A stretch of 64,000 bases of DNA from an uncultured Elusimicrobia bacterium. Lineage in GTDB: Bacteria > Elusimicrobiota > Elusimicrobia > Elusimicrobiales > UBA9959. This document shows, piece by piece, positions 1-8,291 of this stretch (position 1 is its first letter; the number at the start of each line of letters is the position of its first letter). Where the stretch lies: positions 1 to 64,000 of the forward strand of contig CAIXBR010000071.1 of the NCBI GenBank assembly GCA_903917735.1, given 5' to 3'. The position numbers were made by a program, and so were the translations under genes. Under the pieces are notes generated by a model, which had not been told where the DNA came from, ran no database searches, and worked only from the letters and a program-made list of their open reading frames with translations.

Positions 1-1704
1 ATTATCGACAGTGTTGATGTTAAATACCCCCCTATGACTGACCGTCAGGTAGTTTGACGGGGACGATTTGTGCCCGATATTAAACTGTGGTTCGGTGTCT
101 GAACGAATTTCCAAAGCAGAACCCGGCGCCGTCGTCCCGATGCCGACGTTGCCGGCGAAATAAGCGGATGAGCCAAGCACTTGCAGAGGGTTGGCGCTGT
201 TTAAAATAATACTTCCCTGTCCTCCGCCAAGCAACATTGAACCGTCCGAAGCTTGTCTCGCAATAATATTCCCGTAACCTCCGACTTGATACGATCCGCG
301 CGAGAAGTCGCTGGGGATATTAAAACTTCCGCCCGGTGAATCGTCAATGGTGACACTGCCGACAACGGTGAGCTTGGAGCCCGGGTTCGCCGTCCCGATG
401 CCGACGTTGCCGTTGTTTAATACCGTAACCTTGTTGCCTGAGATGTTGTTTATATCCAATAGCCTTCCGGCGCCGTTATTTTGAATGCGCGTTCCCAAGG
501 TGGCTCCTGTAACGGCATCGCTAAAAAGACTGATCCCGATGCTGTTTACGCCGCTAGCCGGCCTGCCGAGCACTGCGAAGCTACCGTCGGAATTACCGCC
601 TATCAGCGATACGCCGGTAGGGGCGAGAATATCGAATTCCCCGTTATTCAAAGAGCGTAAAGTGTACGTCTTCCCTGTTGCCGCCGTATTGTTTACCAGG
701 GCTACCTGGGGGTCTGAGCTGGTAAGCGTGATATTTCCCGTAACGCCTATTGTTCCAGCGACATCTAATTTAGCCGCTGGCGACGTGGTCCCGATACCGA
801 CATTGGTTCCATCGTTGTATATCACGCTGGTTGCCTGCCAGTTGGTTCCGTCGCTGCGTAATGTCTGGCCAGCTGTGCCTGTAGGGAGCGCCCCGGCCAA
901 GCTGCTTAACTTTGTCCCGGCCCAGTAGAGAGTGCTGCCGCTGTTATAGAGTGTGGCGGCTGTAGCGGAAGGTGCCGCGTCATTAAGATAGATACCGGCC
1001 GCCCCGCTGGGCGTGCCTTGAATATGCAGCTTGTTGAGGGGGCCCGTGGTTCCGATACCGACATTGCCGTTGGCCAGTATATTCAGTGTTGAACCGCCCA
1101 CGGTGAAAATGGGACTGGTCCCGGTTAGGCCGGCGCCGGTTATGGTCATGGAAGAGGCGTTAAAGACGGATTTGCCTCCCATATTAAGGTCCATGGTCGC
1201 CGTGTGGTTGCCCAGGTTGTCGCCTAATAACGTGGACGTATCGGCCCATTTCAGCGGCCCGGTCGCCCCATTCTTGGCCAGCACCTGGTTGTCCGCGCCA
1301 CCGGTTATGTAAATATTCCCCACGTCTGTGAAGGTGGTCGCGGCCATTACGTACATGCCTGTGTTGAACGTGGAAACGCCGGTAAAATACGCTCCGGAAG
1401 AAACGGCCAAGGCCCCGTTAACCACCACGTTCCCGTTCCCTATCACCGCGCCCGGGTACAAGGCCTGGGTTGAACCGAACACGGTGAAACCTTTCAATTC
1501 CACGTTAGGGTCGAGGGCGGTGCCGCCGGTGCCGAAAACCGAAAGGTCGTCTTTTACGCCAAGCTCGGTCTGGCCCTGGGCGCAAAGCGGTAGCGAAAGG
1601 GCGAACAGGGAAAACAGGAGGGCGGGTAAAATAAATATGCACGAAGGGGCGCGTGCGGGAACGCCGATAACACGAAAAACCGAGTTGTTTTTTATCGGAC
1701 TCAT
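1..1704 (-). CDS. Secreted NVGIGTT-repeat (tail-fibre-like) protein, partial
   Basis: The frame stays open from the ATG at 1704 to the window edge (568 codons, no stop), so the C-terminus is missing. Residues 1-45 look like a signal peptide: a basic start, then a hydrophobic stretch ending near LCAQGQ. The rest is Gly/Ala/Thr/Asn-rich, and a motif close to NGNVGIGTTxPxxKLxV recurs near residues 215, 305, 435 and 518. This motif is typical of long secreted beta-helical or phage-tail-fibre-like proteins that often end in a peptidase S74 chaperone domain. That domain would lie outside the window. The likely role is an extracellular or surface fibre; the function is otherwise unknown. There is no conventional Shine-Dalgarno; TATATAGGT abuts the ATG. 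Confidence 0.8.
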   Translation of the reverse strand, partial: MSPIKNNSVFRVIGVPARAPSCIFILPALLFSLFALSLPLCAQGQTELGVKDDLSVFGTGGTALDPNVELKGFTVFGSTQALYPGAVIGNGNVVVNGALAVSSGAYFTGVSTFNTGMYVMAATTFTDVGNIYITGGADNQVLAKNGATGPLKWADTSTLLGDNLGNHTATMDLNMGGKSVFNASSMTITGAGLTGTSPIFTVGGSTLNILANGNVGIGTTGPLNKLHIQGTPSGAAGIYLNDAAPSATAATLYNSGSTLYWAGTKLSSLAGALPTGTAGQTLRSDGTNWQATSVIYNDGTNVGIGTTSPAAKLDVAGTIGVTGNITLTSSDPQVALVNNTAATGKTYTLRSLNNGEFDILAPTGVSLIGGNSDGSFAVLGRPASGVNSIGISLFSDAVTGATLGTRIQNNGAGRLLDINNISGNKVTVLNNGNVGIGTANPGSKLTVVGSVTIDDSPGGSFNIPSDFSRGSYQVGGYGNIIARQASDGSMLLGGGQGSIILNSANPLQVLGSSAYFAGNVGIGTTAPGSALEIRSDTEPQFNIGHKSSPSNYLTVSHRGVFNINTVDN

Positions 1705-1730
1705 ACCTATATAAAAATATTATACCCGAA
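1705..1730 (-). promoter_or_regulatory. Putative promoter of the repeat protein
   Basis: On the minus strand a TATAAT hexamer (1719-1724) lies 14 nt before the ATG and is followed by TATATAGGT directly against the start. If it is a true -10 box, the leader is under 10 nt. No good -35 was found. Confidence 0.3.
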
Positions 1731-1968
1731 AACAAAGCCAATAACCCGCAAAGTAGCCTATTTATTCCGAATAGTCAGGCGGCCAGGAGTTAGCCTTCTT
1801 TTTCGGCGGCCGCCCCCCTGCCCGGGCGTGTTGACCGTGGCGTGCTCGGCTAAGCTCTGCAAATGCGGGTTCGAGGCGGCAAGCTCTGGCAGCAGCCGCC
1901 AGCGGCGGTAGCAAAAAGGCTGCGGAAATCGGCGAACAACGCCAGCGGGTGGGGCTTAGCCTCGGATA

Positions 1969-3732
1969 TTATTTCGCGCATTTAGCCCCTTTTTGCGCGC
2001 AAAGTGCCTCCAGCCCGTGCACGACATCGATGACCCGGCCGCTCTCGGCATCGTAACCGGTGGAATGCCCCCGCAGGTACAGTTGCAGTTCCCGGCGCAG
2101 TTCCGAGAGCGGGACCTCGCCGGTCAGCAGCGGTTGCTCCAGGCTGGCCGTGTCGCCGGGACGGAGGTAGCGGAACTCGCGCGCGGCCAGCCAACCGGCG
2201 GGAACGGAGTTGCGCCGCACCAGCGCCGCAGAGGTATGGTCCCAATAGATCACGGCCCAGTCCGTCAACGGCAGGTAAAAAAGATAGGTCGGCCGCCAGA
2301 AGACGGACTCGCTGCCGTTCCTCAGGCGCAGCTTGACCGGGACATTCGGCTCGTCTAGCTTTATCAGCGCCAGGTCCAACTTATATTTCGCTATAAGCCT
2401 TGTCCAGTTCGGAACGTTGCCGCTGAGCTCTGTAACCTCTGTAATGCGATCGTGAAAAATATATCTCCCATCTATGAACGGCTTATAGTCAGGCCCCAGT
2501 TCCCAGCCGATCCAGCCGCCCCAGCTCCAGGTATTGTAGAGCTTAAGCCCCGCAAGTTCCTTTCTATTCTCACTCAGGAAAGCCGCCATGCCCTCGGAGC
2601 CCCATTTGAACAGCCGCGCTTTACCGGTGTACTGCGTCCAGACCATCCCGCTGTAAAACCACCATATAGCCGCCAGGCAAAGTGCTCCCGCGCTGAGGGA
2701 CGGCTCCAGTTTCTTCCAGGGCAGGGCCAGGGTGAACGCCAGGCCCGTCATTATGAAAAAGGGAATATGGCGGGCGTGGTTGGCCGAAGCCCATGCAAAA
2801 AAAAGCAGCGCGGCGAAGTGCGGATAAACGGCGTGCCTGCGGCGCAGCACAAAATATACGAAGCTGCCCATAACTACGGCCAGGGCCAGCGCATAAGGCC
2901 ACTGGTAAGCGTTAGAGAGGTTGAAAGCGGCCCATTCCTGTATATTATCCTGCAGCGTGCTCATGTACCGCTGGTGGTTCAGCATGACCGCATAGATCTT
3001 CCAGCCGTAGGGGTTCGCCAGGCTTGAGACGAGCCCGAGAAAAAAAATTTTAAGGTATTCCACGCTTTTGCCGGGCCGTACGAAAGGCCCTTTGCCGTAG
3101 ATATAAGGGAGCTGCTCGGAAAAACACTCTCCGCCGGCGTACAGCCCTATCAGGGCGAGGCCGTAAAGGTAGCCGGCGTGCATATTGGCCCATAAGGCGA
3201 AGAAGACGGCCACGGCGGCCCTGAACTTTGATCCGGGCGGAACGCCGTCCGAACTACCGGCGGCCAAGGAAGCCAGGCGGCTTTTTTCGAGGAAATAAAG
3301 AGTGATGGAAAAGAAGAGTAACGAAAAATTCTCCGGACGCAGGTCGCAGTTGGACATTATGGCCGCGGCAAAGAAGGGCAGCAAGAAAGGCAGCGCGGCG
3401 CGCCTGCCGTAAAGCAGAACCGTGGCGCGAAAAACCAGCAGCGTCAGTACCAGTATCAGCGCCTTGAAGAGCAGCAGCGCCCTGAAGCCGGCGGCCTTGT
3501 ACAGGAGGTAATAAAAAACCTGCGGCAACCATTCAAAATCCACCCACTCCGCCCCGGCTTTCGTCCAGGAAAGGAAATCCGTATGGGGCGGGCCGAAATG
3601 CGCCAGCGTATATTTTCCGGCGGAAAGGTGCCAGTAGATGTCTGGGTTGATGACCGGCAGGAAAAACACAGAACAGGAGAAGGCGAAAGCCCCCCAGCCG
3701 AGTATATTCAAAACCCTGTCGCGGTCATACAT
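1969..3732 (-). CDS. Polytopic membrane protein, GT-C-like
   Basis: A 587-residue protein with about ten to twelve hydrophobic segments across residues 10-400 and a soluble C-terminal part (about 400-587). The first extracytoplasmic loop carries NPDIYWHLSAGKY, an acidic Asp-containing motif in the place where GT-C glycosyltransferases of the GT39/PMT/ArnT type have their catalytic Asp. A second motif, GRYIFHDR, begins the C-terminal domain. It is probably an inner-membrane glycosyltransferase or related lipid-linked sugar enzyme, but substrate and family are not certain. No clear Shine-Dalgarno precedes the ATG. It stands alone, with a decayed spacer upstream. Confidence 0.6.
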   Translation of the reverse strand: MYDRDRVLNILGWGAFAFSCSVFFLPVINPDIYWHLSAGKYTLAHFGPPHTDFLSWTKAGAEWVDFEWLPQVFYYLLYKAAGFRALLLFKALILVLTLLVFRATVLLYGRRAALPFLLPFFAAAIMSNCDLRPENFSLLFFSITLYFLEKSRLASLAAGSSDGVPPGSKFRAAVAVFFALWANMHAGYLYGLALIGLYAGGECFSEQLPYIYGKGPFVRPGKSVEYLKIFFLGLVSSLANPYGWKIYAVMLNHQRYMSTLQDNIQEWAAFNLSNAYQWPYALALAVVMGSFVYFVLRRRHAVYPHFAALLFFAWASANHARHIPFFIMTGLAFTLALPWKKLEPSLSAGALCLAAIWWFYSGMVWTQYTGKARLFKWGSEGMAAFLSENRKELAGLKLYNTWSWGGWIGWELGPDYKPFIDGRYIFHDRITEVTELSGNVPNWTRLIAKYKLDLALIKLDEPNVPVKLRLRNGSESVFWRPTYLFYLPLTDWAVIYWDHTSAALVRRNSVPAGWLAAREFRYLRPGDTASLEQPLLTGEVPLSELRRELQLYLRGHSTGYDAESGRVIDVVHGLEALCAQKGAKCAK

Positions 3733-4104
3733 TGTCTAATTCTATAAAATAGCCGCGCCCTATTACCGGGGAAGCCCAGAAAATAGAAACTCCGGTTTCC
3801 CGAGGTTTTCCGTTCCGACGCGCGGCTCTAGCGTATCAGCGGCTTGAACGAGTCCAGGACGGCCACGAACAACTTGACGTTGGCCTTGGCAATATCCATG
3901 GGCGCATAAAAGTTAAGCACAAAAAAACGTTCTTTACCGAGACTACGGCAAAACGTTCACAGGCCGGCATTTTATTCGGGTTCAATCCGGTCGAGCAGAG
4001 CGCTGAACATACAAGCGGAAGGGTAGCCTATCCGTTTCCGTCCCTTTCGGTTGACGGTGCTTAAATAACCACACCATTGCACTGCATGTTCTCGCCCCCT
4101 CGCA

Positions 4105-4137
4105 GAACCGTACCTGCGGATTTCCCCTATACGGCTC
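4105..4137 (-). ncRNA. Group II intron domain V remnant
   Basis: The minus strand reads GAGCCGTA, an upper stem capped by GGAAA, a two-base bulge, then TACGGTTC. The 8-bp lower stem pairs fully, counting one G-U pair, and the layout matches group II intron domain V. One base appears lost in the upper stem (33 nt instead of the usual 34). No intact reverse transcriptase/maturase lies nearby, so this is the degraded 3' end of an intron rather than a working element. Retained RNA structure is seen directly; loss of the rest is inferred. Confidence 0.6.
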
Positions 4138-4340
4138 CTCAACAATACTCATACGGCAACAGCAATCACTCACACCGTATTATAAGTTTCGGTTTTGTAA
4201 TCGGCACCATTCCGCCTCAGTGTGCGGCCACCGTGACCCTTCAGCTTTTCGCATTGTTGCCGGCCCCTTCGCTCCACGGACCATAAATGGCCGGATTGGC
4301 TACGGGCCACCCAGGGCCCCGCAACTTCGCTTTTGTTGCC

Positions 4341-4440
4341 ATGCCGTAACAAGAGCTACAATCAGACGGCCAAAAAGCGGGACTTTTCTTTGAACTTTTG
4401 CCGTGCCCCCCCCCCCCCGCGCTCGGCGATAGCCGGACGT
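4341..4440. repeat. Dispersed ~95-bp repeat, copy 1
   Basis: This begins with ATGCCGTAACAAG and shares CAGACGGCCAAAAAGCGG, CTTTTCTTTGAA and TTTTGCCG blocks in the same order and spacing with copy 2 at 7775-7870. Identity is high at first and decays after the C-rich stretch. Copy 2 abuts the stop codon of an IS91-like transposase fragment, so the repeat may be a terminal segment of that element. Confidence 0.6.
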
Positions 4441-4487
4441 GTTGGGCGGTTGCTGGTAGGGTCAGCCGGGGCGGGTTCTATAGCGGC

Positions 4488-4850
4488 TCAGACCAGGTAC
4501 GGTTTTACATGGTCGCCGCTTAAATTCAAGATCTGGGCGTAAAGCCCTATGCACAGAGCGGGCATGAAGAACCAGAGCATTTCCAGCGGGATGGCGACGG
4601 AAGGCTTTTCTTCCAGGCGGATAGAGGCCTCGACGGCGCCGGAGAAAAAAGCAGGAAGGCTCCCGTCTTGGCTACAACGCCTACCTTATCCCATTTGCTG
4701 GCGGCGACCATCCGGTGCGTGGCCTTGAAAACGGCGAAGGTCCTGCCGACGTAGGAGCACTTCCACACCGTGTCAGCCTGCTCCGCGGTAATTACGTCCG
4801 CGCAAGCCGCGTCCGCCAGGCCTGTCTTTAGTCTTTTGTACTAGGACACT
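4488..4850 (-). pseudogene. Frameshifted membrane-protein remnant
   Basis: Two consecutive coding-like pieces lie in different frames. The upstream piece reads ...VWKCSYVGRTFAVFKATH... and AASKWDKVGVVAKTGAF. After a shift near a T-run around 4645-4655, the downstream piece reads a hydrophobic stretch with PLEMLWFFMPALCIGLYAQI and ends at a TGA (4488-4490). Joined, they make the C-terminal ~115 residues of a membrane protein. I do not recognise the family. No start was found. Confidence 0.4.
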
Positions 4851-4946
4851 CTTATATTAGGAACAATCCAATTACATGATAACGGAATTACCTTAACAAT
4901 TGCGGCGAGGGCGGCTCGCGGGCGCCCGTTTTTTTGAGGCCAGGTT

Positions 4947-6587
4947 TTACCGCATCGCACCGTCAGCTGACGGCGGCAGGGCGAACATGTAAAGCGTTCC
5001 TCCGGAGAACGGCGCCAGCGGCGTGGGATAGACCGCGCGAGCCATAATGGCCTTTTTCCTGCTCGGCGGCACGGAAAAACCGACCATGGCTTTTTTCGAG
5101 CCCAGGTCCAACCATTCCCATTCCCCAACGGAGCCGCCGCCGCGCGAAGCCCTCAGCCTGGCGGTATTCGTTTCGTAGTTATACCAAGCGTCGTAATCGG
5201 CGCCGCCGGCAACCTTCTCCGGGGGCACACCGTAGTGCGCAGCCGCAAGCGACAGCTCCCACTTGGCCGCGTTCCAGGCCAGATAATCCCCAGTTCCCGC
5301 CCACGAGAAAACCGCCAGGAAGGATGCCGCCAGCAGGGCAGGCGCGCGCCGGGAGACCGGCTGTGCCGCCAGGGCCGCCGCCGCTGCGCCCAGGGGCAGG
5401 AGGTAGACAAAGTACCTGTCGAAAAAACGCGGCGCCACCAGGAGAAAAAGGAACTGAAGCCCAAAAGCGGCCGCGCAGTCCCGGGCAGGCCCGTTAAGTC
5501 CCCGTAGCCTATAAAAACCAGCGGCCAGGACTCCAGCCGACAGCGCGGACAGGAAGGTGGCCGCGGGCCAGAAGTAGTGCAGGCCCAGCGGGCCGCAGGC
5601 CTTCGCGGTATAGCCGTAAATCGTCACGTAGCCGAGGCCGGTCTTGTAGAGATAGTTGCCGAAACCCGGCACAGGGAAAGGCCCGGAGATTGCCTGGTTA
5701 AGCAGGCAGAGCGCCGCCCCGGCGCCGGCCGCAGCAGCCGCCCGCCTATCGGCAAGCAGCTCCCGGAAAAAGCCCGGCCGCGACACCAGCGCGGCTGAAA
5801 AAGGAAGCAGGAAGAGCCCGTAAAGGAAAGCCCCCGCGCTGGCTCTGACAAAAACCTGCGCCAATAGGTTCGCCGGTCGGCTCCACATCGCGGCGGTTTC
5901 TGCCCCTATGCCGGCCGAAGCGCCGGCCATGAGAGGGCTGTCGCCTGCCCACATCCACAGCAACCAGCCGGCCAGCGCAGAGATGGCTGGCAGCCACAGT
6001 TCAGCCAACCGGCGCCAGCCAGGTTTCCCCTCGGAAAATAGCCGCAGGGAGAAAGCGGCCGGCAGCAGTAGGCCGGTGGGGCGTATAAGAGTGGCTCCCA
6101 TGGCGCACAGGGAGGCCGGCCACAAGGACCTATCGCGCCCTGCCCCGCGGCCGGAGAACAGGTAAACCGCCAGCAGCGCCGCCAGTAGGTAAGGCACCTC
6201 CGTCATGAAAGTCAGGGAAAGGGTGAAGAACAGCGGGTTGAAAGCCAGACAGACGGCTCCCAGAAAAGCGGCTTCCGGCTCCGCCCCGGCTCTTAGCAGC
6301 AGGCGCCCGAAAAGCCAGACCGCCGCGGTGCCGGCGGCCAAAGTGGAAAGCCTGAGCGCACCGAAGGAGAAGCCTAGGGGCCAGGCCCACGCTGCGCCCC
6401 AAGCCGTCTGCAGGAGTTGCGTCTTCAGCGTGTCGAACAACTGGAGGCCGCCGCCGGCCAGCAGGTTCTTCACCGGAAGCGCGTATATCCAGTCGTCGTT
6501 AAGCGGGAAGTTCCCGCTCCACGGACTGAGCAGCAGTGCGGCGGCCAGGAAAAGGCAAGCCGCATAGACGGGCCTTATTTTTTTCAT
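4947..6587 (-). CDS. GT-C/GT39-like glycosyltransferase
   Basis: A 546-residue protein with roughly eleven transmembrane segments in residues 1-430 and a small soluble tail. The first loop has FPLNDDWIYALPV; an Asp-rich loop after the first membrane helix is the hallmark of GT39/ArnT-type GT-C enzymes, which move sugars from polyprenyl carriers outside the inner membrane. A later aromatic loop (WPAATFL, DRYFVYLLPLG) also fits this fold. The ATG overlaps the last stop of an NCS2 permease remnant, so it now sits directly behind decayed DNA. The acceptor is unknown. Very high Ala/Leu content suggests a single inner-membrane enzyme. Confidence 0.65.
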   Translation of the reverse strand: MKKIRPVYAACLFLAAALLLSPWSGNFPLNDDWIYALPVKNLLAGGGLQLFDTLKTQLLQTAWGAAWAWPLGFSFGALRLSTLAAGTAAVWLFGRLLLRAGAEPEAAFLGAVCLAFNPLFFTLSLTFMTEVPYLLAALLAVYLFSGRGAGRDRSLWPASLCAMGATLIRPTGLLLPAAFSLRLFSEGKPGWRRLAELWLPAISALAGWLLWMWAGDSPLMAGASAGIGAETAAMWSRPANLLAQVFVRASAGAFLYGLFLLPFSAALVSRPGFFRELLADRRAAAAAGAGAALCLLNQAISGPFPVPGFGNYLYKTGLGYVTIYGYTAKACGPLGLHYFWPAATFLSALSAGVLAAGFYRLRGLNGPARDCAAAFGLQFLFLLVAPRFFDRYFVYLLPLGAAAAALAAQPVSRRAPALLAASFLAVFSWAGTGDYLAWNAAKWELSLAAAHYGVPPEKVAGGADYDAWYNYETNTARLRASRGGGSVGEWEWLDLGSKKAMVGFSVPPSRKKAIMARAVYPTPLAPFSGGTLYMFALPPSADGAMR

Positions 6588-6757
6588 AATCTAAAGCACA
6601 GCTTTTCTCTACTTGGCCATTGCGAAGAAAGGAAAGCCAGGCTGACTACGGACATCAGCGGGTGCATCTGGCTGAATTTACTTTTTGCCAGTTTTATAGC
6701 GACGCAGCTGATGAAGCCGAAACCGATGCCGTAGTTAATGTTATATGTCAGCCGGAT
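6584..6757 (-). pseudogene. NCS2/AzgA-family permease C-terminal fragment
   Basis: In frame on the minus strand this reads LTYNINYGIGFGFISCVAIK, followed by a segment with HPLMSVVSLAF. It matches the last transmembrane region of AzgA-type xanthine/guanine/uracil permeases, whose conserved ending is a FGFISY..IK then HPLM..V pattern. It then drifts into an unrelated tail and stops at TGA 6584-6586, overlapping the next gene's ATG. Upstream it meets a stop where the IS30 remnant ends. Only about 50 residues of a ~430-residue protein survive, so it is non-functional. Confidence 0.6.
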
Positions 6758-6928
6758 TCAACCGCGAAGTGCAACACCCTGTTTAAAAACTTCGGCCGGT
6801 GTTCTGTAGTCCAGGCATTTGCACGGCCGTGTGTTTAGAAGATATTCTACACGTTTTACTTGTTCTTTGGTGACAGTGGCGAAGTCGGTGCCTTTCGGAA
6901 AATAGATCCGGGAAACGAGGTAAGGTCT
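6758..6928 (-). mobile_element. IS30-family transposase C-terminal fragment
   Basis: The 56 readable residues include RIYFPKGTDFATVTKEQV, then LLNTRPCKCLDYRTPAEVF and an ending VALRG. This is the classic end of IS30-family transposases (YFPKGTDF, LNNRPRK.L..RTP.EVF). The catalytic DDE part is missing upstream, where the frame meets a stop, and no inverted repeats were found. It is a dead remnant, joined end to end with the permease fragment, which suggests the insertion or a later deletion destroyed that permease gene. Confidence 0.75.
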
Positions 6929-7021
6929 TTACTTTTGACCTTTTTGACGGGAGAGGTTAAGAATTAAGACCACGCTCCACTACGCGCACGCGTGTTAGCG
7001 AAGCCGGAAGTATATGAATAA

Positions 7022-7240
7022 TTATTCTTTTTTTGCGCCGTCAGATAACGGCTGCCACTTGCCGTATTGAGGAGCAGGTGCCCTCTCATCCAAACTCCAG
7101 GGTTTAGGTGGTTCCTGGCATGTGTTAAGCAGGCGCAGGGCGGGCAGCGCTTCACTATTATAATGCCAGAAAGAGCTCACCGCCGCTGTAGACACAGCCG
7201 TAAAAGCGTCGCCTTTTTCATACAGACTGATACCATGCAA
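7022..7240 (-). pseudogene. Hypothetical protein remnant
   Basis: About 72 codons with protein-like composition (LYEKGDAF, SSFWHYNSEALPALRLL, ending in QPLSDGAKKE). There is no ATG with a ribosome site; the only possible start is TTG, and the frame is closed a few codons upstream. It is probably the C-terminal end of a decayed gene. Family not recognised. Confidence 0.3.
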
Positions 7241-7291
7241 AGGCTTTAATACAAAGTATTATTTTCTCTCCCTTGCCGCGCTGTAGCAGGG

Positions 7292-7725
7292 CTAAATGAC
7301 ACCGATCGTCCGGACATAATAGCCGGTTGCGTCAGAGAGCAGTTCCAAGGCCATGCTTGAGTCATGGTCATGCCCGGCAACTATCATATCTTCGGTACCG
7401 TCGCCGTTAAAATCATGCTTGACCGCGTAAGGCAGGGATTCAGCGGAATAATGATAAACCGAAGTGCATCTTCCGGGTAGTCCGCATTAGTCCACATTGC
7501 AAAATCCTTGTTATAGTTTTTAACAGCCTCGGCCATAGCGGCGGTCATAACTATTTTTTCTGATACTTCTCCTTGAAAGCCGCGGGCTTATTCGATTTCA
7601 GCCCCATTATCCCTTCTGTCTGGAGCGGGAGTAGCCCCTCGTAATAGTAATCCACGGATCTGTAGGCAACATAAAGCCGGTTATCGCCTGTTTTTTTCTG
7701 GAGAGCCGTCCCTTTTCCTTCGCCT
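7292..7725 (-). pseudogene. Frameshifted EF-hand/FG-GAP-like protein remnant
   Basis: Three coding-like pieces in changing frames: one with NRLYVAYRSVDYYYEGLL, one with AVKNYNKDFAMWTNADYPED, and a last one with YAVKHDFNGDGTEDMIVAG ending at TAG (7292-7294). DFNGDGTED is a calcium-binding EF-hand or FG-GAP type loop, common in exported proteins. At least two frameshifts separate the pieces, so the gene is broken. The original was probably a secreted or lipoprotein-like protein; the family is otherwise unknown. Confidence 0.4.
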
Positions 7726-7774
7726 TAAATTTGCCCAAAACTTCCCTTACCGCTATAATAACTAGCCTATGGCT

Positions 7775-7870
7775 ATGCCGTAACAAGCGCTGTGCGCCTC
7801 AGACGGCCAAAAAGCGGTTCTTTTCTTTGAAATTTTGCCGAGGCCCCCCGCACCCGGCGGTTACCGGACG
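7775..7870. repeat. Dispersed ~95-bp repeat, copy 2
   Basis: It starts ATGCCGTAACAAGCGCT and shares ordered blocks (CAGACGGCCAAAAAGCGG, CTTTTCTTTGAA, TTTTGCCG, CCGGACG) with copy 1 at 4341-4440, about 3.4 kb away in the same orientation. It directly follows, and slightly overlaps, the 3' end of the IS91-like transposase fragment. Confidence 0.6.
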
Positions 7871-8034
7871 CGCGGGTCCAGCTGGCATTGTTCTTCGGGC
7901 GGGCCGCAAGTTTGCGGCGCTTTTACGGCAGGCTTGAACTCCGGAAAATCAGCGGGCAGCCCTAAATGGGTTAAGTACCTCACTAGTTCCTTGTCATTGA
8001 GGATAACAGCCACCGCCTTCATTTCCAGTTTGCA
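7861..8034 (-). mobile_element. IS91/IS801-like transposase C-terminal fragment
   Basis: Minus-strand codons read CKLEMKAVAVILNDKELVRY, then LTHLGLPADFPEF, a Pro-rich tail and a TAA stop. The pattern (Cys, then a short beta strand with VI..D.E.V...L.HLGLP and a proline-rich end) is the usual C-terminus of IS91/IS801-type transposases carrying a zinc-binding N-terminus. The frame closes with TAG just upstream, so more than 80 percent of the gene is lost. The adjoining repeat may be the element's end. Confidence 0.5.
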
Positions 8035-8070
8035 TTTGCTCTACTCCGGCAGGGAAACCATGGCTAATAA

Positions 8071-8178
8071 ATGCCGGAAGCTTATAAGGATGTGGAAGCG
8101 GTGGTCGGGCTGGTGACCGGGGCCGGCATAGCGCGCAAGGTCGCCAGGTTCAAGCCGCTGCTGGTAATAAAAGACTGA
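8071..8178 (+). pseudogene. RtcB RNA ligase C-terminal fragment
   Basis: Thirty-five codons after two in-frame TAA stops read [19 protein letters not shown], then [16 protein letters not shown] and TGA. This is the well-conserved last helix and strand of the tRNA-splicing ligase RtcB (EAYKD.D.VV...H.AG..RKVARL.PLGV.KG). The rest of the gene and all metal ligands are gone. It is a debris fragment and not a functional ligase. Confidence 0.6.
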
Positions 8179-8291
8179 TCGATAGATTTTAGGACTGATA
8201 AAATTATATTTTAACGTCCGCTGGTGGAAAACAGCCGGAAGAAAGCGGGAATGTTCTATTTTTATTCACACAAATAAAATAATTTTTAAGC

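Larger units (their letters stand above)
3733..4946. other. Eroded intergenic region
   Basis: No intact gene was found. The stretch holds, on the minus strand, a group II intron domain V (4105-4137), one copy of a ~95-bp dispersed repeat (4341-4440) and a frameshifted gene remnant (4488-4850). A short coding-like tail ending at a TAG at 3828 (reading ...NFYAPMDIAKANVKLF... to the stop) may be another unidentified C-terminal fragment. A run of 13 C residues near 4406-4418 adds to the impression of non-selected DNA. Confidence 0.6.
6929..8291. other. Eroded intergenic region
   Basis: No intact gene was found. It contains remnants of two hypothetical proteins (7022-7240, 7292-7725), an IS91-like transposase tail (7861-8034), repeat copy 2 (7775-7870) and an RtcB tail (8071-8178). 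The last ~110 bp before the TMTC-like gene is A/T-rich (for example AAAATTATATTTTAA) and may carry its promoter, but no clear -35/-10 pair stands out. Confidence 0.55.

Noticed and set aside
3982-4173. 63-codon ORF at the group II intron remnant
   Set aside because: It overlaps domain V, whose RNA structure explains the sequence better.
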